64,000 nucleotides of DNA from Antedon bifida (taxonomy: Eukaryota; Echinodermata; Crinoidea; Comatulida; Antedonidae), in assembly GCA_963402885.1 (NCBI GenBank), contig OY727102.1, positions 17,050,001-17,114,000 on the forward strand, given 5' to 3'. The notes below the pieces were generated by a model that was given only the letters and a program-made list of their open reading frames with translations, was not told where the DNA came from and ran no database searches. Position numbers and translations under genes: made by a program. Below are positions 60,209 to 64,000 of the stretch, piece after piece. Every line of letters begins with the position of its first letter. Positions within the stretch are counted from its first letter, which is position 1.

Positions 60209-63200
60209 TTAAAATAACTGGTTTGCATGGCTTATCATTGCTGATATCATTTCGATCAAACGCGGCGATTCATGTTCCATATTTTCGGCAGCAGTGAAGT
60301 TTCGATGGAGTAACGAAGCCCACCAGCAAATTGCAAGATTCAAACTGGAAGAAGTTGCGTTCATACTCTCAATTCTGTTAATAAAAATGATAAGGTGTGT
60401 TCACACGAGGCAATCTAACTGATTGACAATTCTATTATTTTACAGATGGTGATAAAACCAAAGATGATTATTTTTGTGTTGATGATGATTGTGATGGAAA
60501 TAATTATGACAAATCATTTTGATGATGATGTCAATGACTACACGACGAGTATGATGCTTTTGTGATCGGGACAGGTCTGTCTAATATCAAAATAATTCGA
60601 CAAAAAAAGTTTGATATGGTAGTGATATGACATCATCATGTCCATATATGGGCACATCACAATATTGTTTGTCACATAAAGTTTGATAGTATAGGGAGAG
60701 TTTATGATGATCTATACGCACGAGGAGTATATAGTGGTGTGGTTTGATGATAAATATGATGGGCCGTTTATCATAAAATTAAAACCAGATGCATTGTTAT
60801 GGACTAATAAACAATACTACCTATTGAGATGCAGCATGAGGGAGGCTAACACATTCCTGTTCTTGGTAGGTATTTCTGGGATGATTCTCATTAATGATTC
60901 CTGCTCGTTTGTACCTGTAAAAAGTATGTTATTATTTACATTCTTCATTTGGATTTTTATAAAATGTTGTATTTCGCCCTTTCTTCGACTGCTTTCATAG
61001 CGATAAAGATCTGTCTACACTATCAAACTAGTTTGACAAAAAAAGTGTGATGTGCCCAAATATGGAAGTGATATGCACAAATATGGTAGTGGTATGACAT
61101 CATCATGTCCATATATAGGCACATCAAATTTGTTTGTCACATAAAGTTTGATAGTGTAGACAGAGCTTTAGAGATGTGTCATTTTTATTGTTTTATTGGT
61201 GCTTCATTAACCATTAGTAAGAAATGTCTGAATGGAACTTATAACTTCTTTGGTGTAAACCTAGTTGTTGGTTTATAAGGAACTACCAATAACATGGTTG
61301 CACAGCAGTCACCTAATCTTTCGATTTGACTCCTCATTGTGCATGTAAAAAGATAACATTCTTTTAATGGAGGATCTTCGCAAACACTACAAAGTTGTTG
61401 TTGTAGTTATAATTGTTATTCTAGAAAAATGTTTATCTAATCATTTTTACCTGTAAATATTCTGAGGAATTCGTTTTGCTGCTCAGATGGTATCAGAGGT
61501 TTTGACAGAGCGGCAATGTACGCTTTTAGACAAGAGCAAATGGTATCAATATCATCTTCTAGCCCTAACAAAGTTGGTGCATCTGAGGATTGAAAGAATA
61601 AGGTAACTTTTGTTATAATTTATAGGGATTGAGAGAAAGGGAATAAGTAAGGAAGAGACAATGTAGAATCGGACAAAAGAACAATCTGAAATTTTCTAAA
61701 GCTCTGTCTACATCATCACATTGTATGTGACAAAAAATGTGATGTGTCCATATGGACACGATGATGTCATATCATTAACATATTTGGGCACGTCGCTATC
61801 TTATTTGGCCACATCACACTTTTTTGTCAAACAGTTTGATGTGTAGACAGAGCTTTAGAGAGAATAGAAAAAAGCCGCTAATTGAATAAGAGGATGATTA
61901 TCAAAAAGGCAAAGTGGTAGGGGATGAATTATTAAGTGGAGAGTTTTTGATTAAAAGTGTGAAAAAAAATTATTATCATAATTCTTGATTCTTGTTGACA
62001 GTCATATCTTTAGATTGTGATAATAATGAAAATTATGTCTAAAAAGCTCAATCACCGCGCTTTATTCATCAAAAGATCTATAATGTTACCTTGAATATTG
62101 TCTAATATTCTGTCGACTCTTTTCTTGTTGGCAGAGGAACGGTATATGTTGCGATGTTCTCTTCCTACAAAGGCATGAAATACAAAATAAATTAAAAAAA
62201 AAATGTTTATATTTGACAGTATTACGGTACCTTAATCATGTAATCATTTACGTCACAGCGTCATTATCAACCTTTCGTCCCCATTCCACAACATTTTATC
62301 ATGGAGCTGATTTATCAATAAGCATTATTTACAGTCTGCTGGCTTGCTGGCTGGTAATGTTTTTTTTTAAAATGTCATACACATACAAAAAGACTCTCCA
62401 ATTACAGGATGGATAAACTATTTAATAATTTATCTTGCTTATAAACTAAGTCTCATTCGAGACTTAGAGAGTGGAGTTGAAAGATGAAAGAGTCGTGGGT
62501 TACAACCCTGGACCTTGGGATTGGAAGGCAAGCATGTTTACCACCAAGCTACAGCTCTATTATATATTATACGATAATTACCATTTTCTTCGATGATTTC
62601 GATACAGTTCTTTATGAATGCCGGAACAGGTTCGTTAACTGTTACTACGCAATCAAAAGAGATGTGTCTCTCGTTACTACGATATCTTTCTTTCTTGTCC
62701 TGTATATATGGAAAAATGAGACTTTAAAATAGATAGATATTTATATTATATAGCAATGAAAGTAAATGAAACGAAATAAGCTAGATTCACCACTCCAAAT
62801 AGAGATCAGCATGGGCTCATCCTTTCGTCAACAAAATAATAACGATTGTATTAGTTTATTTATTAGTAATAATATGCTTTATTTTATCATTGACATCATG
62901 ACTGTAATTGAAATATCGTTGTGCTGCTGACTGATCACAATACTGTATAAATATGTTGTTAAATAAATAAAATAAATAAATAAATAAATAAAAATATGTT
63001 TATAATAATTATGTCTTGATTTTCAATTAAATTATGAAAATATAGTTAAACTCGAACCTCTTTTTTAGAAAATTTTGTCCAAATATAATATAATCCAACA
63101 CAAACGATTATCAATCCACTTGCTGTGAGAAGTGCAGTATTTGACATTTTAGAGGATCGTGACGTCATTCCCAGCTGCAGGTTGAGGAGTGGGGATACTC

Positions 63201-63278
63201 GGTAGCGCCAACGATTGCAAAACTCAGAATTATGTTTTTCACATGCACCTACGTTGCTACCATCATCCATATATGATT
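60209..63278 (-). CDS. minimal RhoGAP protein with a predicted N-terminal membrane anchor
   Basis: Six exons join in phase on the minus strand: 63058-63278, 62582-62699, 62090-62164, 61451-61582, 60821-60914 and 60209-60374. From the Met at 63168 the product is 231 aa. Residues 12-30 (ALLTASGLIIVCVGLYYIW) form one membrane helix followed by basic residues (KFSKKEDKKERYR). A full RhoGAP domain follows: VPAFIKNCIEIIEENG, the arginine finger in NIYR (Arg 85), LKAYIAALSKPLIP (Lys 121), VLASLMLHLNR and SSSLNLAICWWASLL (Asn 189). RhoGAPs switch off Rho-type GTPases by speeding GTP hydrolysis. Two usual residues differ: the Arg four positions after the conserved Lys is Ala 125, and the FGP-like motif is WWA. 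The weak link is the donor after the membrane helix (GAG|GTTCGA); without it the helix exon would end as VRV-stop in another gene. The first exon accepts phase 1, so upstream exons may exist and the true start is open. Confidence 0.8.
60596..60707. mobile_element. MITE family A, left-truncated (RhoGAP last intron)
   Basis: GACAAAAAAAGTTTGATATGG, then GACATCATCATGTCC, GGGCACATCACA and GATAGTATAGGGAGAGTTTA. The left end is lost and the right end is mutated. Confidence 0.75.
61004..61170. mobile_element. MITE family A, full length (RhoGAP intron)
   Basis: TAAAGATCTGTCTACACTATC and GATAGTGTAGACAGAGCTTTA bound 167 bp, with AACTAGTTTGAC, GTGTGATGTGCCC, two ATATGG units and GACATCATCATGTCC inside. 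One of the cleanest copies and useful as a family reference. Confidence 0.9.
61697..61857. mobile_element. MITE family A, full length (RhoGAP intron)
   Basis: TAAAGCTCTGTCTACATCATC at the left and GATGTGTAGACAGAGCTTTA at the right. The interior is in the inverted order relative to the 61004 copy (GTGATGTGTCCATATGG first). Confidence 0.85.
62961..62994 (+). repeat. (AAAT)n microsatellite
   Basis: A run of AAATAAATAAAATAAATAAA-type units about 34 bp long in the RhoGAP intron next to the membrane-helix exon. Confidence 0.8.
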
Positions 63279-63391
63279 CTAAACAAAATGATAATTTATA
63301 GAATAATATAAATGTTTTTATATTTAAAATCATGCACTTAAATTGTGTATTAATGAAAGAAATAATACGATTTAATGGTAGGCCTACATAC

Positions 63392-63425
63392 CAGTGACTT
63401 GACTGCTATCAAATAGGTTTGCTAA
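63392..63425 (-). other. candidate upstream exon of the RhoGAP gene
   Basis: On the minus strand, an open frame (TVLLANLFDSSQVT) ends at a good donor CTG|GTATGT in phase 1. That is exactly the phase accepted by the membrane-helix exon at 63278. An acceptor-like CATATCACAG lies just upstream. Joined, it would add a hydrophobic leader-like stretch and an extracellular or lumenal segment with two Cys. No start codon is visible. Confidence 0.3.
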
Positions 63426-63664
63426 TAAAACTGTGATATGGGCAGATATACAATGGATGGGCCTTGCTTGTGTGTTTTATATTTCAATCGATCCTCATCG
63501 ATATGATGGGAGTATTGGAAAAACCTATTGTGTACAAAATCAGAAGTGTCAGACAAGCTGGTCTTTTCCTTCCGTACCCAGGCTACCGGAAAATGGGATT
63601 CTAAACATGGAAATTGAGTCGGTAGTCGCGGTTTGTGAAAGAAAGCAGAGGGAGTGAAATTCAC
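63422..63664. other. stretch open on both strands, coding status unclear
   Basis: The minus strand is open through FPVAWVRKEKTSLSDTSD and RFFQYSHHIDEDRLKY. The V-x-W-x-R pattern vaguely recalls an immunoglobulin V-type strand. The plus strand is also open (YDGSIGKTYCVQNQKCQTSW). GC is higher than in the flanks. Neither protein is recognised. It could be an upstream exon of the RhoGAP gene or a 5' UTR. Confidence 0.25.
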
Positions 63665-64000
63665 TCTTCCCTGGTTATAATCTATACGTATTACTACAGG
63701 TACACGCTATATTTGTGCGTAGTTCAGGAGGCATAGGTAGGCGTGTGTCTATATGCTAGGCCTAGCCATTTTAAAATGATTAATCTGCACTTATAATGAA
63801 CGCGAAATAATGAGTTTAGCAACTAGTATGCTGTATGGTTAAATTACCTTTATTCAGATTCCCATGGAAATGTATATAATACCGTAGGCTTATGTAGCCT
63901 ACATTATGAATATCAATATTAAATATATACCCGGCGTGTACAACAGCAAGATCAGTTTTGTTTAAGTTACTCGGGTTAAGCATTAGTACCTAATTACCAT

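Noticed and set aside
1-64000. CRISPR arrays, bacterial operons, retroviral, LTR or Polinton elements
   Set aside because: Spliced animal genes throughout; the tandem repeats lack the regular repeat-spacer plan, and no polymerase, integrase, capsid or envelope-like frame was seen.

Overview
The window reads as nuclear DNA of a marine invertebrate animal, most likely a deuterostome such as an echinoderm. It is AT-rich, the genes have short exons and GT-AG introns, and tRNA-derived SINEs and fold-back MITEs are dense. The species call is an inference from gene content and repeat style; nothing fixes the species. No virus-derived or LTR element was seen.

Six protein genes could be assembled exon by exon, each with consistent splice phases. 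From left to right they are: a C8orf76 homologue (+, 5323-8278, 6 exons, 298 aa); an SLC66A3/PQLC3 PQ-loop membrane protein (-, 8741-11761, 7 exons, 224 aa); a neuronal calcium sensor of the hippocalcin/neurocalcin type (-, 15764-17217, 3 coding exons, 194 aa); a BTB-BACK-Kelch protein (-, 50604-54767, 5 exons, 617 aa); a complete cytochrome P450 of the CYP2 clan (+, 56512-59455, 5 exons, 499 aa); and a very small RhoGAP protein (-, 60209 to about 63278, at least 6 exons, about 231 aa from the chosen Met). The RhoGAP appears to carry an N-terminal membrane anchor.

Between the calcium sensor and the Kelch gene lie about 33 kb without a recognisable coding exon. That stretch is filled with dispersed repeats: a TA-flanked fold-back MITE family (about 16 copies in the window), a second MITE family with TGGTTCCCACT-type ends, two hAT-like non-autonomous elements with target-site duplications, several tRNA-derived SINE families, minisatellites, and one perfect 120-bp tandem duplication. 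The leftmost 5 kb is also mostly repeat. It has one weak candidate exon on the minus strand, head-to-head with the C8orf76 gene.

The genes do not form one pathway. They encode a TPR-like protein of unknown role, a PQ-loop membrane protein, a calcium switch, a likely Cullin-3 adaptor, a monooxygenase and a Rho GTPase regulator. Their linkage is informative: the human counterparts of the first three genes, and possibly the Kelch gene, sit on 2p25 and 8q22-24. Those two regions are a known paralogous pair from the vertebrate genome duplications, so the window looks like a piece of the unduplicated ancestral block. The best candidate for something undescribed is the membrane-anchored minimal RhoGAP at the right end.
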